DNA from: Rhodospirillaceae bacterium LM-1
GTDB taxonomy: Bacteria > Pseudomonadota > Alphaproteobacteria > Rhodospirillales > WMHbin7
DNA: 64,000 bases
Direction: 5' to 3'
Assembly (NCBI GenBank): GCA_902725215.1
Contig: CACUVI010000028.1
Span: 51,872 to 115,871, forward strand
This document shows, in pieces, positions 1-9,736 of the stretch. The notes below the pieces were generated by a model, which searched no databases, had not been told where the DNA came from, and saw only the letters and a list, made by a program, of their open reading frames with translations. How positions within the stretch are numbered: the first letter of the stretch is position 1; the number at the start of each line of letters is the position of its first letter. The position numbers and the translations under genes were made by a program.

Positions 1-40
1 AGGGAAATACGCCCCCCGCATCTCCCCCGTAATGGTATTT

Positions 41-940
41 TCACACGCAAGACAGGGCGCGGGCGACCTTTGAGGCCAGCGGACGCCCCAGCCTTTGCGA
101 AACGAAGCGCGAGGCGGCGAGCAGAAGCTCCATCTCCACGCCGGTTTCGATGCCCAGCCCGTTCAGCATGTAAAGAACATCTTCGGTCGCCACATTGCCC
201 GAAGCGCCCTTGGCGTAGGGGCAGCCGCCCAGGCCTGCGATCGAGGAATCGATGGTGCTGATGCCCACCTCCATCACCGCCAGCAGATTGGCCAGCGCCT
301 GACCATAAGTGTCGTGGAAATGGGCGGCCAGCGAGGCCTGGGGGATGCGCCTGGCCGTTTCGGTCACCATCGCCTGCGCCTTGCCCGGCGTTCCCGTGCC
401 GATCGTGTCGCCCAGCGAAATCTCGTAACAGCCCATCTTGAAAAGTTGCTCGGCCACATCGGCCACGCGGGCGGGCGAGACCGCACCTTCATAGGGGCAG
501 CCCAGCACGCAAGACACATAGCCGCGAACCTTGACGTTCCTTTCCTGGGCCTTGGCGCAAAGGGGCCGGAAACGCTCAAGGCTTTCGGCAATCGAACAAT
601 TGATGTTCTTTTGCGAAAAGGCCTCGCTGGCGGCAGCGAAGATGGCGACCTCTTTGGCGCCTGCCTTCATGGCCGCCTCGAACCCTTGCAGATTGGGCGT
701 CAGAACCGGATAGGCTGTGCCGGTTCTTTGGATGATGTTGGCCAGAACCAGATCGGTGCCTGCCATTTGCGGCACCCATTTTGGCGAGACGAAACTGCCT
801 ACTTCGATGGCGGGCAGGCCCGCGGCGGTCAGCTCGTCGATCAGCGCCACGCGGTCTTCGACGCTGACAAGTTCGGCTTCGTTTTGCAGCCCGTCGCGCG
901 GGCCGACCTCGACAAGGTGAACATGGCTGGGCAGGCGCAT
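41..940 (-). CDS. liuE: hydroxymethylglutaryl-CoA lyase
   Basis: This 299-residue protein is expected to cleave HMG-CoA to acetyl-CoA and acetoacetate, the last step of leucine breakdown. The N-terminal motif [10 protein letters not shown] (about residues 12-21) carries the conserved Arg-Asp of the HMG-CoA lyase/DRE-TIM family. HFHDTYGQ supplies metal-binding histidines, and [10 protein letters not shown] (Cys near 241) is the lyase signature with the catalytic cysteine. Length matches the bacterial MvaB/LiuE family. It is the last gene of the minus-strand liu run, 4 bp behind the carboxylase alpha subunit, which fits the order of pathway steps. The ATG at 938-940 is the first start in frame. 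Confidence 0.95.
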   Translation of the reverse strand: MRLPSHVHLVEVGPRDGLQNEAELVSVEDRVALIDELTAAGLPAIEVGSFVSPKWVPQMAGTDLVLANIIQRTGTAYPVLTPNLQGFEAAMKAGAKEVAIFAAASEAFSQKNINCSIAESLERFRPLCAKAQERNVKVRGYVSCVLGCPYEGAVSPARVADVAEQLFKMGCYEISLGDTIGTGTPGKAQAMVTETARRIPQASLAAHFHDTYGQALANLLAVMEVGISTIDSSIAGLGGCPYAKGASGNVATEDVLYMLNGLGIETGVEMELLLAASRFVSQRLGRPLASKVARALSCV

Positions 941-944
941 TGGA

Positions 945-2951
945 TCATTCCTCCTGCGCGAAAGCGATCAGCACGTCGCCGTCGCTGGCCTGATCGCCGG
1001 GCGCGAAATGCACGGCGGCGACAACACCGTCGATGGGCGCTTTGATGGTGTGTTCCATCTTCATCGCTTCTAGAATCATTAAGGGCTGGCCCAGAAGAAC
1101 GGCGTCGCCGGGTTTGACATGCACGGCGGTGACCTTGCCGGGCATGGGGGCGGTCAGGCTGCCGCCTTGCGCTTCGCGTCCCGCCGCTAGGCTCATGGGA
1201 TCGAACAGATCAAGATGATAGGATTTTCCTTGGGCGAACAGGGTCAGGCGCTGTTGCTCGCGCACCAGCCTTGCGCTCATGCGATATCCGTCCAGATCGG
1301 CCATCAGCGAGCCATCGTCTTGGCGCTGGGCATTGGCCGAAATCGATGCGCCGGATGGCAGATCGATCTGCCATCCCTGTTTGCGGTAATGCACCGTGAC
1401 CTTCTGGTCATGCTCGCCATTCTTGAAGATCAGGTCGTGATGATTGTCGTCATTCATGCGCCAGCCGCTGGCAAGAAACCAAGGCGAATAAGGATCGCCC
1501 GACATCTTGGCCTGGGCTTTCGTCTCTTCCTGCCTGGACAGCATGACGCCAATGGCCGCCACGGCCAGGATGGTTTCGGGGGCCTGCGTCGCCATGGGCG
1601 TCAGGGCGTCGCGCTCGCGGTCAAGAAAGCCTGTATCGACGGCGGTTTCGGCAAAGGCCGGATGGGTGGCGACGTTGGACAGAAAATCGAGATTGGTGAC
1701 CAGCCCCGCCACCTCGAAATCGGCCAGGGCCGATTGCAGGCGGGCCAGGGCCTTGGCGCGGTTTTCGTCCCAGACGATCAGCTTGGCCAGCATGGGATCG
1801 TAATAAATGCCGATCTCGCAGCCCGTTCGCACGCCGCTATCCACCCGCACATGGGGCGATTGCGCGGGCGGGTGCCAATGCAGCAGCCTGCCGGTGGCGG
1901 GCAGGAAATCTCGCGACGGATCTTCGGCATAGATGCGGGCCTCGAAGGCATGGCCGTTGATCGACAACTGATCCTGGCTGCTGGGCAGCGCTTCGCCCAT
2001 GGCGACCCGCAACTGCCATTCCACCAGATCAAGGCCAGTGATCATCTCGGTCACCGGATGCTCGACCTGCAAGCGGGTGTTCATTTCGATGAAATAAAAG
2101 CCGCCGTCCTCGTCCAGCAGGAACTCGACCGTTCCAGCCCCTAGGTAACCGACCGCCTTGGCCGCCGCCACCGCCGCCTCGCCCATGCGGGAGCGCAATT
2201 GCGGTGAAAGGCCGGGTGCAGGCGCTTCCTCGATCACCTTTTGATGGCGTCGCTGAAGCGAGCAATCGCGCTCGAACAGGTAAACGGCGTTGCCCTGTAT
2301 ATCCGCGAAAACCTGAATCTCGACATGACGCGGGCGGGACAGATACTTTTCCACCAGCAGCGTATCGTCGCCGAACGAGGCTTTCGCCTCGCGCCTTGCC
2401 GAGGCGATGGCGGGTTCAAGTTCGCTTTGCTGGGTCACAATGCGCATGCCCTTGCCGCCGCCGCCTGCCGAGGCTTTGATCAGCACGGGAAAACCGATGC
2501 GCCCGGCTTCGCGCTCGATGGCGGCGTTGCTTTGGTCGGTGCCGTGATAGCCGGGAACCAGCGGCACGCCCGCCTTGGCCATCAGCCGCTTCGATTCCGA
2601 CTTCGACCCCATGGCGCGCATGGCGTTGGGCGGAGGACCCACGAAAATCAGGCCCGCTTTCGCCACCGCATCGGCAAAGTCGGCGTTCTCGCTTAAAAAG
2701 CCATAGCCGGGATGAATGGCCCGAGCGCCCGATGTGGCCGCTGCCCGCAAGATGGCGTCGATGGACAGGTAGCTTTCGCGCGCCGGGGCTGGGCCGATAT
2801 GCACGGCCATGTCGGCCATTTCGGCATGCAGGGCATTCTTGTCGGCGTCGGAATAGACGGCGACGGTGCGAAGGCCCATGCGTTTGGCCGTGCGGATGAT
2901 CCTTGTGGCGATTTCGCCGCGATTGGCGATCAGGAGCGATTCAAAGCGCAT
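945..2951 (-). CDS. liuD: 3-methylcrotonyl-CoA carboxylase alpha (biotin) subunit
   Basis: This is a 668-residue biotin-dependent carboxylase subunit. The N-terminus has the biotin-carboxylase fold ([20 protein letters not shown]), then the ATP-grasp glycine loop [10 protein letters not shown] and [14 protein letters not shown]. The C-terminus is a biotin-carrier domain with AMKMEH, whose lysine (near residue 631) is biotinylated. It carboxylates biotin with ATP and bicarbonate for transfer by the beta subunit, encoded two genes upstream (4693-6300). Acetyl-CoA and propionyl-CoA carboxylase alpha chains share this layout, so the MCC call rests on the liu neighbours. An unrelated membrane-protein gene separates it from the hydratase gene, which is unusual for liu operons. 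Confidence 0.93.
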   Translation of the reverse strand: MRFESLLIANRGEIATRIIRTAKRMGLRTVAVYSDADKNALHAEMADMAVHIGPAPARESYLSIDAILRAAATSGARAIHPGYGFLSENADFADAVAKAGLIFVGPPPNAMRAMGSKSESKRLMAKAGVPLVPGYHGTDQSNAAIEREAGRIGFPVLIKASAGGGGKGMRIVTQQSELEPAIASARREAKASFGDDTLLVEKYLSRPRHVEIQVFADIQGNAVYLFERDCSLQRRHQKVIEEAPAPGLSPQLRSRMGEAAVAAAKAVGYLGAGTVEFLLDEDGGFYFIEMNTRLQVEHPVTEMITGLDLVEWQLRVAMGEALPSSQDQLSINGHAFEARIYAEDPSRDFLPATGRLLHWHPPAQSPHVRVDSGVRTGCEIGIYYDPMLAKLIVWDENRAKALARLQSALADFEVAGLVTNLDFLSNVATHPAFAETAVDTGFLDRERDALTPMATQAPETILAVAAIGVMLSRQEETKAQAKMSGDPYSPWFLASGWRMNDDNHHDLIFKNGEHDQKVTVHYRKQGWQIDLPSGASISANAQRQDDGSLMADLDGYRMSARLVREQQRLTLFAQGKSYHLDLFDPMSLAAGREAQGGSLTAPMPGKVTAVHVKPGDAVLLGQPLMILEAMKMEHTIKAPIDGVVAAVHFAPGDQASDGDVLIAFAQEE

Positions 2952-2954
2952 GGT

Positions 2955-3917
2955 CTATTCCGGCCTTTTCGGAGGCTGTTCCGGTCCCGGCGCGCCATAG
3001 GCCAGGGCCAACGCCTGGACCAGCACGAGAAACAGGAACAGCGAGATGATCACTTGCAGATAGTCCGTGCCGCGCGACAGCAGCGAAGATGACGTCACGC
3101 AGCCTCCCCCCAGGGCGAGGCTGGCCGACAGGGAATGTTTCATGAAATTGGTTAAGTCGGGCGGGGAAGCGCAACCTTGAAGAATTTCGTAATGCGCCGT
3201 CGCCCCCAGCTTGGCGATGGTGAAGTGAACGAAGCCGAACCAAACGATGCTGGCGATGAACAGGGCCAGACAGGAAAACACCACGGCGCGCGTATTGTCG
3301 AAATCGCGAAAGCGCCGCTTCCAGGCGGCCCCGGCCTTGAAGGGCGTGAGTCGGCTGCTTGTCAGCATGACAATCTTCGATCCAAGCCACCACAGAACCA
3401 TCGGCAGCAGCAGCAACAGGATGAATTGCTGCGGGTGGTTCATGCCAAAGGGCAAACCCTCGATGATCATGACGGCTGCGGCGTGCAGAACGAATTCGCC
3501 GAAATAGAAGATCATGTAATAGGCTGCCAGACGGGTGTAAGTGGGGCCCGGCGTGCCGCGCAGGTCGAACAGCCAGCCCATCAGCCAGGCAGATGCAAGG
3601 GTCAGAGCGGCATGCCCGGCCAGTGCCGTCAACTGCGCCGAATGGGCGCCGATCACCAATTGGTGATAATCCACCACTTGGCGCGAAAACAGTTGCAAGC
3701 CGGTCATGATCAGGGCGAAAACGGCCACATCCAGCGTGTTGCGCTTGACCCCATAGGTCCAGGCGAAGAACAGGGCGAAGAACAGGCTTTTCAGCAGGCC
3801 ATATCTGCCGTCTTGCCAAATCCACAAGGGGGCGGTGACGCAGGCGATGAAAATCCACGAGGAGGCGTAGCCGCGCCAGCTTAGGGGGCTGTCCGCGTTT
3901 TCTGCGGTCATAGCCAT
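2955..3917 (-). CDS. multi-pass membrane protein of unknown function in the liu operon
   Basis: This 320-residue protein is strongly hydrophobic, with about seven to eight predicted membrane segments (for example WIFIACVTAPLWIW, FALIMTGLQLF, LTLASAWLMGWLF, FILLLLLPMVLWWLG, AVVFSCLALFIASIVWFGF and VIISLFLFLVLVQALALAY). The tail is charged and proline-rich (GAPGPEQPPKRPE). I recognise no family. The start overlaps the end of the hydratase gene by 10 bp and the stop lies 3 bp before the carboxylase alpha start, so it is almost certainly co-transcribed with liu genes. A role in substrate uptake or membrane sensing is only a guess; no transporter signature is visible. Confidence 0.75.
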   Translation of the reverse strand: MAMTAENADSPLSWRGYASSWIFIACVTAPLWIWQDGRYGLLKSLFFALFFAWTYGVKRNTLDVAVFALIMTGLQLFSRQVVDYHQLVIGAHSAQLTALAGHAALTLASAWLMGWLFDLRGTPGPTYTRLAAYYMIFYFGEFVLHAAAVMIIEGLPFGMNHPQQFILLLLLPMVLWWLGSKIVMLTSSRLTPFKAGAAWKRRFRDFDNTRAVVFSCLALFIASIVWFGFVHFTIAKLGATAHYEILQGCASPPDLTNFMKHSLSASLALGGGCVTSSSLLSRGTDYLQVIISLFLFLVLVQALALAYGAPGPEQPPKRPE

Positions 3918-4690
3918 GTCGGTTTCCGTTTCTCGAGAAATGCCGCCACCCCTTCCTTGCCCTCGGCGCTGGCGCGCCGCTCGGCGATGCGTCGCGCCGT
4001 GTCCAGGCGCACATCCTGGGTGATGGGCCGCTGTGCCACGGCGCGGATCAAATCCTTCGAGCTTTCGATGGCACGGGGTCCGTTGGCGGCCAGGGCGGCG
4101 ACCAGTTCATCGACCTTCTTATCCAACTGAGCTTCGTTATCGGCCAGCTCATGCACCAATCCCAGGCGATGGGCTTCGACGCCGTCGAAACGCTCGGCGG
4201 TCAGGAAATAGCGTCTGGCGGCGCGCTGGCCCATGGCGGCGACGACATAGGGCGAGATCACGGCGGGAATGATGCCCAGCTTGACCTCGGACAGGCAGAA
4301 GGACGCGCTCGGCAGCGCCACGGCGATATCGCAACAGGCCACCAACCCGACACCGCCGCCATAGGCAGCACCCTGCACGCGGGCGATGGTGGGCTTGGGC
4401 AGTTCGTCCAACGTCTGCATGACTAAGGCCAGCGCCTTGGCGTCTTCGACATTCTGTTCGAACGAGTAATTGGCGAAACGCTTCATCCAGTTCAGATCGC
4501 CGCCCGCCGAGAAACTTTTTCCCGAACCGGAAAGAACCACCGCGCGCACGGCGTCGTCCTTGCCCAGCCTTGTCAGCAAGGAGGTCAGGTCGGCGATCAG
4601 CGCCTCGTCGAAGGCGTTGTGAATCTCGGGACGATTCAAGGTGACGTCGGCCCGGCCATTCTGGATGTTGAGGAGAAGATTGTCGCTCAT
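3908..4690 (-). CDS. liuC: methylglutaconyl-CoA hydratase (enoyl-CoA hydratase family)
   Basis: This 260-residue crotonase-fold protein probably hydrates 3-methylglutaconyl-CoA to HMG-CoA. Family features are the oxyanion-hole segment SGSGKSFSAGGDLNWM, the GAAYGGGVGLVACCDIAVA region (about 105-125) and SEVKLGIIPAVISPYVV. The reading frame stays open upstream for a further 627 bp inside the carboxylase beta gene. The ATG at 4688-4690 (MSDNLLLNIQNG) is the proper start because family homology begins there and it sits just after the beta-subunit stop. Substrate choice is inferred from position between MccB and MccA. The 3' end overlaps the next gene by 10 bp. Confidence 0.92.
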   Translation of the reverse strand: MSDNLLLNIQNGRADVTLNRPEIHNAFDEALIADLTSLLTRLGKDDAVRAVVLSGSGKSFSAGGDLNWMKRFANYSFEQNVEDAKALALVMQTLDELPKPTIARVQGAAYGGGVGLVACCDIAVALPSASFCLSEVKLGIIPAVISPYVVAAMGQRAARRYFLTAERFDGVEAHRLGLVHELADNEAQLDKKVDELVAALAANGPRAIESSKDLIRAVAQRPITQDVRLDTARRIAERRASAEGKEGVAAFLEKRKPTWL

Positions 4691-4692
4691 GG

Positions 4693-6300
4693 CTACATCC
4701 GAAAGACGCCGAAGGGGGTTTGCGGAATCGGCGCATTCAGCGCCGCCGACAGTGACAGGGCCAGCACCATGCGCGAATCGGCAGGGTCGATGATGCCGTC
4801 GTCCCACAGGCGGGCCGATGCGTAATAGGGATGGCCCTGGGTTTCGTACTGGCTGCGGATCGGCGCCTTGAAGGCTTCCTCGTCCTCCTTGCTCCAGCTT
4901 TCTCCCTTGGCCTCCATGCCGTCGCGTCTGACCTGGGCCAGCACGCTGGCCGCCTGCTCGCCGCCCATCACGGAAACGCGGGCATTGGGCCACAGCCACA
5001 GGAAGCGCGGGCTGTAGGCCCTGCCACACATCGCGTAATTGCCTGCCCCGAAGCTGCCGCCCATGATCATGGTGATGCGCGGCACCTTCGAGCAAGCGAC
5101 GGCGGTCACCATTTTGGCGCCGTCCTTGGCGATGCCGCCCGCCTCGTAGCGCTTGCCCACCATGAAGCCGGTGATGTTTTGCAAGAACAGCAGGGGAATG
5201 CCGCGCTGCGAGCAAAGCTCGACGAAATGGGCACCCTTCTGGGCGCTTTCCGAAAACAAGATACCGTTGTTGGCGACGATGCCGACCGGATAGCCCATCA
5301 GATGCGCGAAGCCGCAAACCAGCGTTGTGCCGTACAGCCGCTTGAATTCGTCGAATTCAGAGCCATCGACCAAGCGTGCGATGACCTCGCGCACGTCATA
5401 GGGCTTTTTGGGATCGGTGGGGATGATGCCGCCAATTTCGGCCGGGTCGTACAAGGGGGCCTTGGGTTCGCGCAAGGTCAGGGGAATGGACTTGCCGCGG
5501 TTCAACGTGCCCACGATCCTGCGGGCGATGGCCATGGCGTGCGCGTCATCCTCGGCGTAATGGTCGGCAACGCCGGAGACGCGGCAATGAATGTCAGCAC
5601 CCCCCAATTCCTCGGGGCTGACCACGTCGCCGGTGGCGGCCTTGACCAAGGGCGGGCCGCCCAAAAAGATGGTGCCCTGATTCTTGACGATCACCGCTTC
5701 GTCGCTCATGGCGGGCACATAGGCCCCGCCCGCCGTGCAACTGCCCAGCACGACGGCGATCTGCGGAATGCGGGCAGCGCTCATATTGGCCTGATTGTAG
5801 AAGATGCGCCCGAAATGGTCGCGGTCGGGAAAGACGCCGTCCTGATTGGGCAGATTAGCGCCTCCGGATTCGACCAGATAGACGCAAGGCAGATTGTTTT
5901 CCAGCGCGATTTCCTGAGCGCGCAAATGCTTCTTGACGGTCAGCGGATAATAGGTGCCGCCCTTGACGGTGGCGTCGTTGGCGACGATAACGCATTCATT
6001 GCCCTGGATGCGCCCGATGCCCGTGATGATGCCGCCGCCCGCGATCGTGCCGTCATAGAGGCCATAGGCGGCCAGTTGCGAGAATTCCAGAAAGGGCGAA
6101 CCCATGTCGAGCAATTGACGGATACGCTCGCGAGGCAACAGCTTGCCGCGCTCCAGATGCTTCTTGCGCGGCCCTTCGCCGCCGCCCAATTTCACTTCGG
6201 CGACCTTGGCGCGCAGATCGGCGGACAGGGCCTGCATGGCCGACAGGTTGGCCTTGAATTCCGGGTCGCGGGAATTGAGGGCGGATTTCAGTGCCGTCAT
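4693..6300 (-). CDS. liuB: 3-methylcrotonyl-CoA carboxylase beta (carboxyltransferase) subunit
   Basis: This 535-residue carboxyltransferase moves CO2 from carboxybiotin to 3-methylcrotonyl-CoA. It has the MCC-beta features [27 protein letters not shown], the glycine-rich [15 protein letters not shown], and the C-terminal half with [23 protein letters not shown] followed by [20 protein letters not shown]. Length and motifs agree closely with MccB/LiuB and separate it from the AccA/AccD type. It lies 2 bp upstream of the hydratase gene and 1 bp downstream of the isomerase stop. Together with the alpha subunit at 945-2951 it would form the cytoplasmic carboxylase. Confidence 0.95.
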   Translation of the reverse strand: MTALKSALNSRDPEFKANLSAMQALSADLRAKVAEVKLGGGEGPRKKHLERGKLLPRERIRQLLDMGSPFLEFSQLAAYGLYDGTIAGGGIITGIGRIQGNECVIVANDATVKGGTYYPLTVKKHLRAQEIALENNLPCVYLVESGGANLPNQDGVFPDRDHFGRIFYNQANMSAARIPQIAVVLGSCTAGGAYVPAMSDEAVIVKNQGTIFLGGPPLVKAATGDVVSPEELGGADIHCRVSGVADHYAEDDAHAMAIARRIVGTLNRGKSIPLTLREPKAPLYDPAEIGGIIPTDPKKPYDVREVIARLVDGSEFDEFKRLYGTTLVCGFAHLMGYPVGIVANNGILFSESAQKGAHFVELCSQRGIPLLFLQNITGFMVGKRYEAGGIAKDGAKMVTAVACSKVPRITMIMGGSFGAGNYAMCGRAYSPRFLWLWPNARVSVMGGEQAASVLAQVRRDGMEAKGESWSKEDEEAFKAPIRSQYETQGHPYYASARLWDDGIIDPADSRMVLALSLSAALNAPIPQTPFGVFRM

Positions 6301-6301
6301 C

Positions 6302-6907
6302 TTACCAGCCTTTGCGCTTGATCCATTCTTCCATCATCGGAATGCGGTCGAAACCCCAGAAGGGTTCCTGGTCCACAATGAAGAAGGGCGATCCGAAAAC
6401 GCCCAGCGCGATCGCCTTGTCGGTTTCCTCGCGCACCTTGTTTTTCCAGGCGGCGTCCTCGATGGCCCCCAGCAGCTCCTGACGGGGAAGGCCGTGCATC
6501 TGCCCGAGATCCGCCACCGTCTCGGGCTTCGAGATGTCGATGCCCTTGCCGAAATAGGCGTCGAAAACCGCCATGGCGAAATTGCGCGCCAGGGCGTCTC
6601 CCTTCGCGGCGGCGATCCAGTAGAAGGCCCGCGTGGGAGCCAGGGCGGCGATGGGAAAGGGATCGGGCAGCACCCAAGCCACGTTGTACAGACGCGCCAA
6701 TCTGGCCCAATCGCGCACGCAATATGGCCCCTTCAAGGGCTGGCTCATCAGGGGCTGGTTGCCCGAAGCCTTGAAGGCGGCGCCGATCATGATCGGCTTC
6801 CATATGATGGCGCGGCCCGTTCTGGCGGCAAGTGCTTCAACCCCATGGCGGGCGAAATAGCCATAGGGCGAGGAGAAGTCGAAATAGAAATCGATGGAAC
6901 CCGGCAT
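6302..6907 (-). CDS. 2-hydroxychromene-2-carboxylate isomerase-like DsbA/GST-kappa protein
   Basis: This protein of about 201 residues has the DsbA-fold GST-kappa/HCCA isomerase layout: [15 protein letters not shown] at the N-terminus, then [16 protein letters not shown], and a cis-proline segment [26 protein letters not shown] near the C-terminus. The SSPY motif replaces the CxxC of disulfide oxidoreductases, so a glutathione-dependent isomerase or transferase is likelier than a redox role. Two starts are possible. ATG at 6916 overlaps the upstream stop as ATGA but has GGAGG only 1 nt away. ATG at 6907 has the same GGAGG at 10 nt, so I chose it. Its substrate in leucine degradation is unknown. 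Confidence 0.85.
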   Translation of the reverse strand: MPGSIDFYFDFSSPYGYFARHGVEALAARTGRAIIWKPIMIGAAFKASGNQPLMSQPLKGPYCVRDWARLARLYNVAWVLPDPFPIAALAPTRAFYWIAAAKGDALARNFAMAVFDAYFGKGIDISKPETVADLGQMHGLPRQELLGAIEDAAWKNKVREETDKAIALGVFGSPFFIVDQEPFWGFDRIPMMEEWIKRKGW

Positions 6908-6912
6908 GCCCT

Positions 6913-8052
6913 TCATTCCTCCAAAAGCGCGCGGGCGATGACCATGCGCTGGACATCGCTGGTGCCTTCGTAAATTTGCGTCACTCGCACGTCGCGGTAC
7001 AGGCGCTCCAGCGGGAAATCGGAAAGATAGCCATAGCCGCCCAGGGTCTGGATGGCGCTCGAGACCACGCGCTCGGCCATTTCGCTGGCGAACAGCTTGG
7101 CTTGGCTTGCTTCCTTCAAACAGGGCAGCCCTTCGTCGCGCAAACGGGCGGCTTCCAGAACCAAATGTCTGGCCGCTTCGATCTGTGTTGCCATGTCGGC
7201 CAGCCGGAAGGCCACGGCCTGATGCTGGGAAATCGGCTTGCCGAAGGCGGTGCGCTCCTTGGCGTAGGCAAGGGCGGTTTCCAGCGCCGCCTTGGCCATG
7301 CCGACCGACTGCGAGGCGATGCCGATGCGCCCGCCTTCCAGATTGGACAGCGCGATTTTGTAGCCTTCGCCCTCCTGGCCCAGGCGCAGTTCGACGGGGA
7401 TGCGCATGTCCTCGAACAAAACTTGGCAGGTGTCCGATGCGTGCTGGCCCATTTTCTCCTCGACCCGCCACACTTTGTAGCCCGGCATGTCGGTGGGCAC
7501 GATGAAGGCCGTGATTCCCTTCTTGCCCGCGGACGCGTCGGTCACGGCAAAGGCGATCATCACTTGGCCGTTGCGGCCCGAAGTGATGAATTGTTTGGTT
7601 CCGTTCAGGATGTAGCCGGAATTGCCGTCCTTGACGGCCCGGGTCTTCAAGTTGGCGGCGTCCGATCCGGCCTGCGGCTCGGTCAGCGCGAAAATGCCGA
7701 TCTTCGCGCCGCTCGCCATCTCGGGCAGAAAGCGCTTCTTTTGTTCTTCGTTGCCGAATTTGTAGATCGGCATGCAGCCCACGGAATTATGGACGCTCAT
7801 AATGGTGGAGCAAGAAGCGTCGGCGGCCGCGATTTCCTCCAGCGCCAGCGCGTAGGAAACATGATCGGCCCCGGCCCCGCCCCATTCCTCGGGCAGCAGC
7901 ATGCCCATCAGGCCAAGCGCTCCCATCTCGGCGATGGCCTCGGCGGGATAACGGCTTTCCTTGTCCCAACTGGCGGAAAAGGGCGCTAGTTTCTCCCGCG
8001 CGAAACTGCGCGCCATGTCGCGAATCATGTTTTGCTGTTCGGACAATCTCAT
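6913..8052 (-). CDS. acyl-CoA dehydrogenase (short/branched-chain type)
   Basis: This 379-residue FAD enzyme oxidises an acyl-CoA to the 2-enoyl-CoA and passes electrons to ETF. Signatures are [23 protein letters not shown] (FAD/substrate loop), [22 protein letters not shown], and the C-terminal [14 protein letters not shown], whose Glu (near residue 362) is the usual catalytic base. That base position separates it from isovaleryl-CoA dehydrogenase, which is encoded separately at 11628-12800. Isobutyryl-, 2-methylbutyryl- or butyryl-CoA are candidate substrates. Its start overlaps the carbonic anhydrase stop by 4 bp, consistent with a single operon. Confidence 0.93.
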   Translation of the reverse strand: MRLSEQQNMIRDMARSFAREKLAPFSASWDKESRYPAEAIAEMGALGLMGMLLPEEWGGAGADHVSYALALEEIAAADASCSTIMSVHNSVGCMPIYKFGNEEQKKRFLPEMASGAKIGIFALTEPQAGSDAANLKTRAVKDGNSGYILNGTKQFITSGRNGQVMIAFAVTDASAGKKGITAFIVPTDMPGYKVWRVEEKMGQHASDTCQVLFEDMRIPVELRLGQEGEGYKIALSNLEGGRIGIASQSVGMAKAALETALAYAKERTAFGKPISQHQAVAFRLADMATQIEAARHLVLEAARLRDEGLPCLKEASQAKLFASEMAERVVSSAIQTLGGYGYLSDFPLERLYRDVRVTQIYEGTSDVQRMVIARALLEE

Positions 8053-8678
8053 GCCAGAACCTCGAACGCTCCCTTGAATTCGTTATAGGCCCACAAAGCG
8101 CCCTTGCCCATGTCGAACCACCAGCCGTGCAAGGACAGTTCCTTTTTGGCGTGCGGCTCGGCGATCCAGGGAAAGGTTTTCAAGTTGGTCAGGGACACCA
8201 CGACTGCCTGGCGACCGATCTCGTTGGCGTCGCCGACGCCCTTGTCCTTGCAGTTCGATGCCTCACAGGCGATGGACACCCAATTGGCCAGAAACTCGCG
8301 CTCTGGTTCCTCGCCTTTGGCGATGCGCTGAAGCGCTTCGATGCCGCCGCAATTGGAATGGCCCAGCACCACGATATGGCGCACGGCCAAGTCGCGCACC
8401 GCGAATTCGATGGCCGAGCTGGTGCCCAGCATGCGTCCTTCCGGCTGATAGGGCGGCACCAAGCTGGCCACGTTGCGGATGACGAACAGCTCGCCGGGTT
8501 CCGAATTGGTCAGAATGGCGGGGTCGGCGCGCGAGTCCGAACAGGCGATGACCAGGGTTCTGGGATTCTGCCCCCGCTCGACCAGACTTTGGAAACGTTC
8601 GGGCCGTTGTTCGTAATAGGTGGCCTTGAAACTTTTGAAGCCGGCGATCAGTCGGTCGATTTGCGTTGGGCTCACCAT
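8049..8678 (-). CDS. beta-class carbonic anhydrase
   Basis: This 209-residue zinc enzyme interconverts CO2 and bicarbonate. The beta-class zinc ligands are clear: CSDSRAD (Cys and the Asp/Arg dyad, about residue 46) and HSNCGG (His and Cys, about 105). It lies in the same operon as the biotin-dependent methylcrotonyl-CoA carboxylase, so a role in supplying bicarbonate is plausible though inferred. It overlaps the SDR gene by 7 bp on its 5' side and the acyl-CoA dehydrogenase gene by 4 bp on its 3' side. Confidence 0.95.
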   Translation of the reverse strand: MVSPTQIDRLIAGFKSFKATYYEQRPERFQSLVERGQNPRTLVIACSDSRADPAILTNSEPGELFVIRNVASLVPPYQPEGRMLGTSSAIEFAVRDLAVRHIVVLGHSNCGGIEALQRIAKGEEPEREFLANWVSIACEASNCKDKGVGDANEIGRQAVVVSLTNLKTFPWIAEPHAKKELSLHGWWFDMGKGALWAYNEFKGAFEVLA

Positions 8679-9349
8679 GGAATCTCCTCGCCGTCATAGC
8701 TTAGGAATTTGCCGGAATGCTGGCTCGTGACTTGGCTTAGCACTTTGCGCAGACCGTTGATGCTTTCGCCAGGAGAAAGAGGTGCGGCCTCTCCCCCCAT
8801 GTCGGTTTTCACCCAGCCCGGATGCAAGGCCAGGGACACGATACCTGAAGATTCAAGATCGACGGACAGCGATTTCACGACGGCGTTCAGGGCGGCTTTT
8901 GACGCCCGGTAAATGTAAAATCCTCCAGACGCGTTGTCGGCGATTGATCCCATGCGGCTGGACAAGAAGGCCATCACGCGTCCCTGGCTGGCCGCCACAT
9001 GCGGCCTGAAGGCCTGGGCCAGCATCATGGCGGCGATGACATTCACCTTCAGCGTTTCGGCAAAGTCGTCGGCGTCCACCATGCCGAATTCCTGATCGGC
9101 TCCGAATACACCGGCGTTGCACAGCATCAGATCGATGGGTTTGTCCCTCAGTTTTTCGGCCAGCACCGTGATCCCGCCGTAATCGGTGACGTCCAGCGCA
9201 TGGATCTCGACGCCGGGCAGGTCAGACAGTTTGGCCGAACAGCCAAGATCGCGGCAGGTGGCGATCACCCGCCAGCCCGCATGCGCGTACTGGCGGGCGA
9301 ATTCAAGCCCCAAACCCCGGTTCGATCCGGTGATGAAGACCGTCGGCAA
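8672..9349 (-). CDS. short-chain dehydrogenase/reductase
   Basis: This 225-residue Rossmann-fold oxidoreductase has the nucleotide-binding motif TGSNRGLGLEFA at residues 7-18, the LCNAGV motif near residue 80, and the catalytic YRASK (Tyr and Lys) near residue 150. The short C-terminus resembles the C-factor (CsgA-like) group. The Arg after the first Asn of the glycine motif and the TCRD segment suggest NADP(H) preference. The substrate cannot be read from the sequence. It sits between ridA and the carbonic anhydrase gene in the liu run, and could act on a hydroxyacyl intermediate. Confidence 0.88.
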   Translation of the reverse strand: MPTVFITGSNRGLGLEFARQYAHAGWRVIATCRDLGCSAKLSDLPGVEIHALDVTDYGGITVLAEKLRDKPIDLMLCNAGVFGADQEFGMVDADDFAETLKVNVIAAMMLAQAFRPHVAASQGRVMAFLSSRMGSIADNASGGFYIYRASKAALNAVVKSLSVDLESSGIVSLALHPGWVKTDMGGEAAPLSPGESINGLRKVLSQVTSQHSGKFLSYDGEEIPW

Positions 9350-9355
9350 GGGGGC

Positions 9356-9736
9356 CTATCCGCGCTTCAGCGCGGTGATTTCGATCTCCACTTTCATGCG
9401 GGGATCGACCAGGGCGGCCACGATGACCGTGGAGTTGGCGGGCTTGGAGACCTTGAGATGCTTGCCCAGCACCGGCGCCACTTTCTCGAAATAGGCGACG
9501 TCGGTCAGATAGACGACCACGCGCACGGCGTCGTCGAGCGTGGCGCCCGCCTTGGCCAGGGCCGCAGCAATGGTCGCAAAGGCGGTTTCTGCCTGTTCCA
9601 CCACGTCGTCGGCGATCTGGCCGTTGGCGAAACCAGAGGTGCCGGCCACGAAGATCCAGTTGCCGTCGACGACGGCGCGCGAATAGCCCATGACCTCTTC
9701 GAAAGGCGAGCCGGAGGAAATAAGGGTGCGTGTCAT
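9356..9736 (-). CDS. RidA/YjgF family protein
   Basis: This 126-residue protein belongs to the RidA superfamily. It has the typical SPFEEVMGYSRAVVDGNWIFVAGTSGF start and the segment DDAVRVVVYLTDVAYFEKVAPVLGKHL. The family hydrolyses reactive enamine/imine intermediates, but many members have other or unknown roles. The region where RidA proper has a catalytic Arg reads NSTVIVAALVDPRMKVEIEI, so an Arg close to the expected place is present. It starts 1 bp inside the thiolase stop (TGATG arrangement). Confidence 0.85.
   Translation of the reverse strand: MTRTLISSGSPFEEVMGYSRAVVDGNWIFVAGTSGFANGQIADDVVEQAETAFATIAAALAKAGATLDDAVRVVVYLTDVAYFEKVAPVLGKHLKVSKPANSTVIVAALVDPRMKVEIEITALKRG

Noticed and set aside
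4831-6321. Long plus-strand frame opposite the methylcrotonyl-CoA carboxylase beta gene
   Set aside because: It is a shadow of a strongly conserved carboxyltransferase gene and has no recognisable motif.
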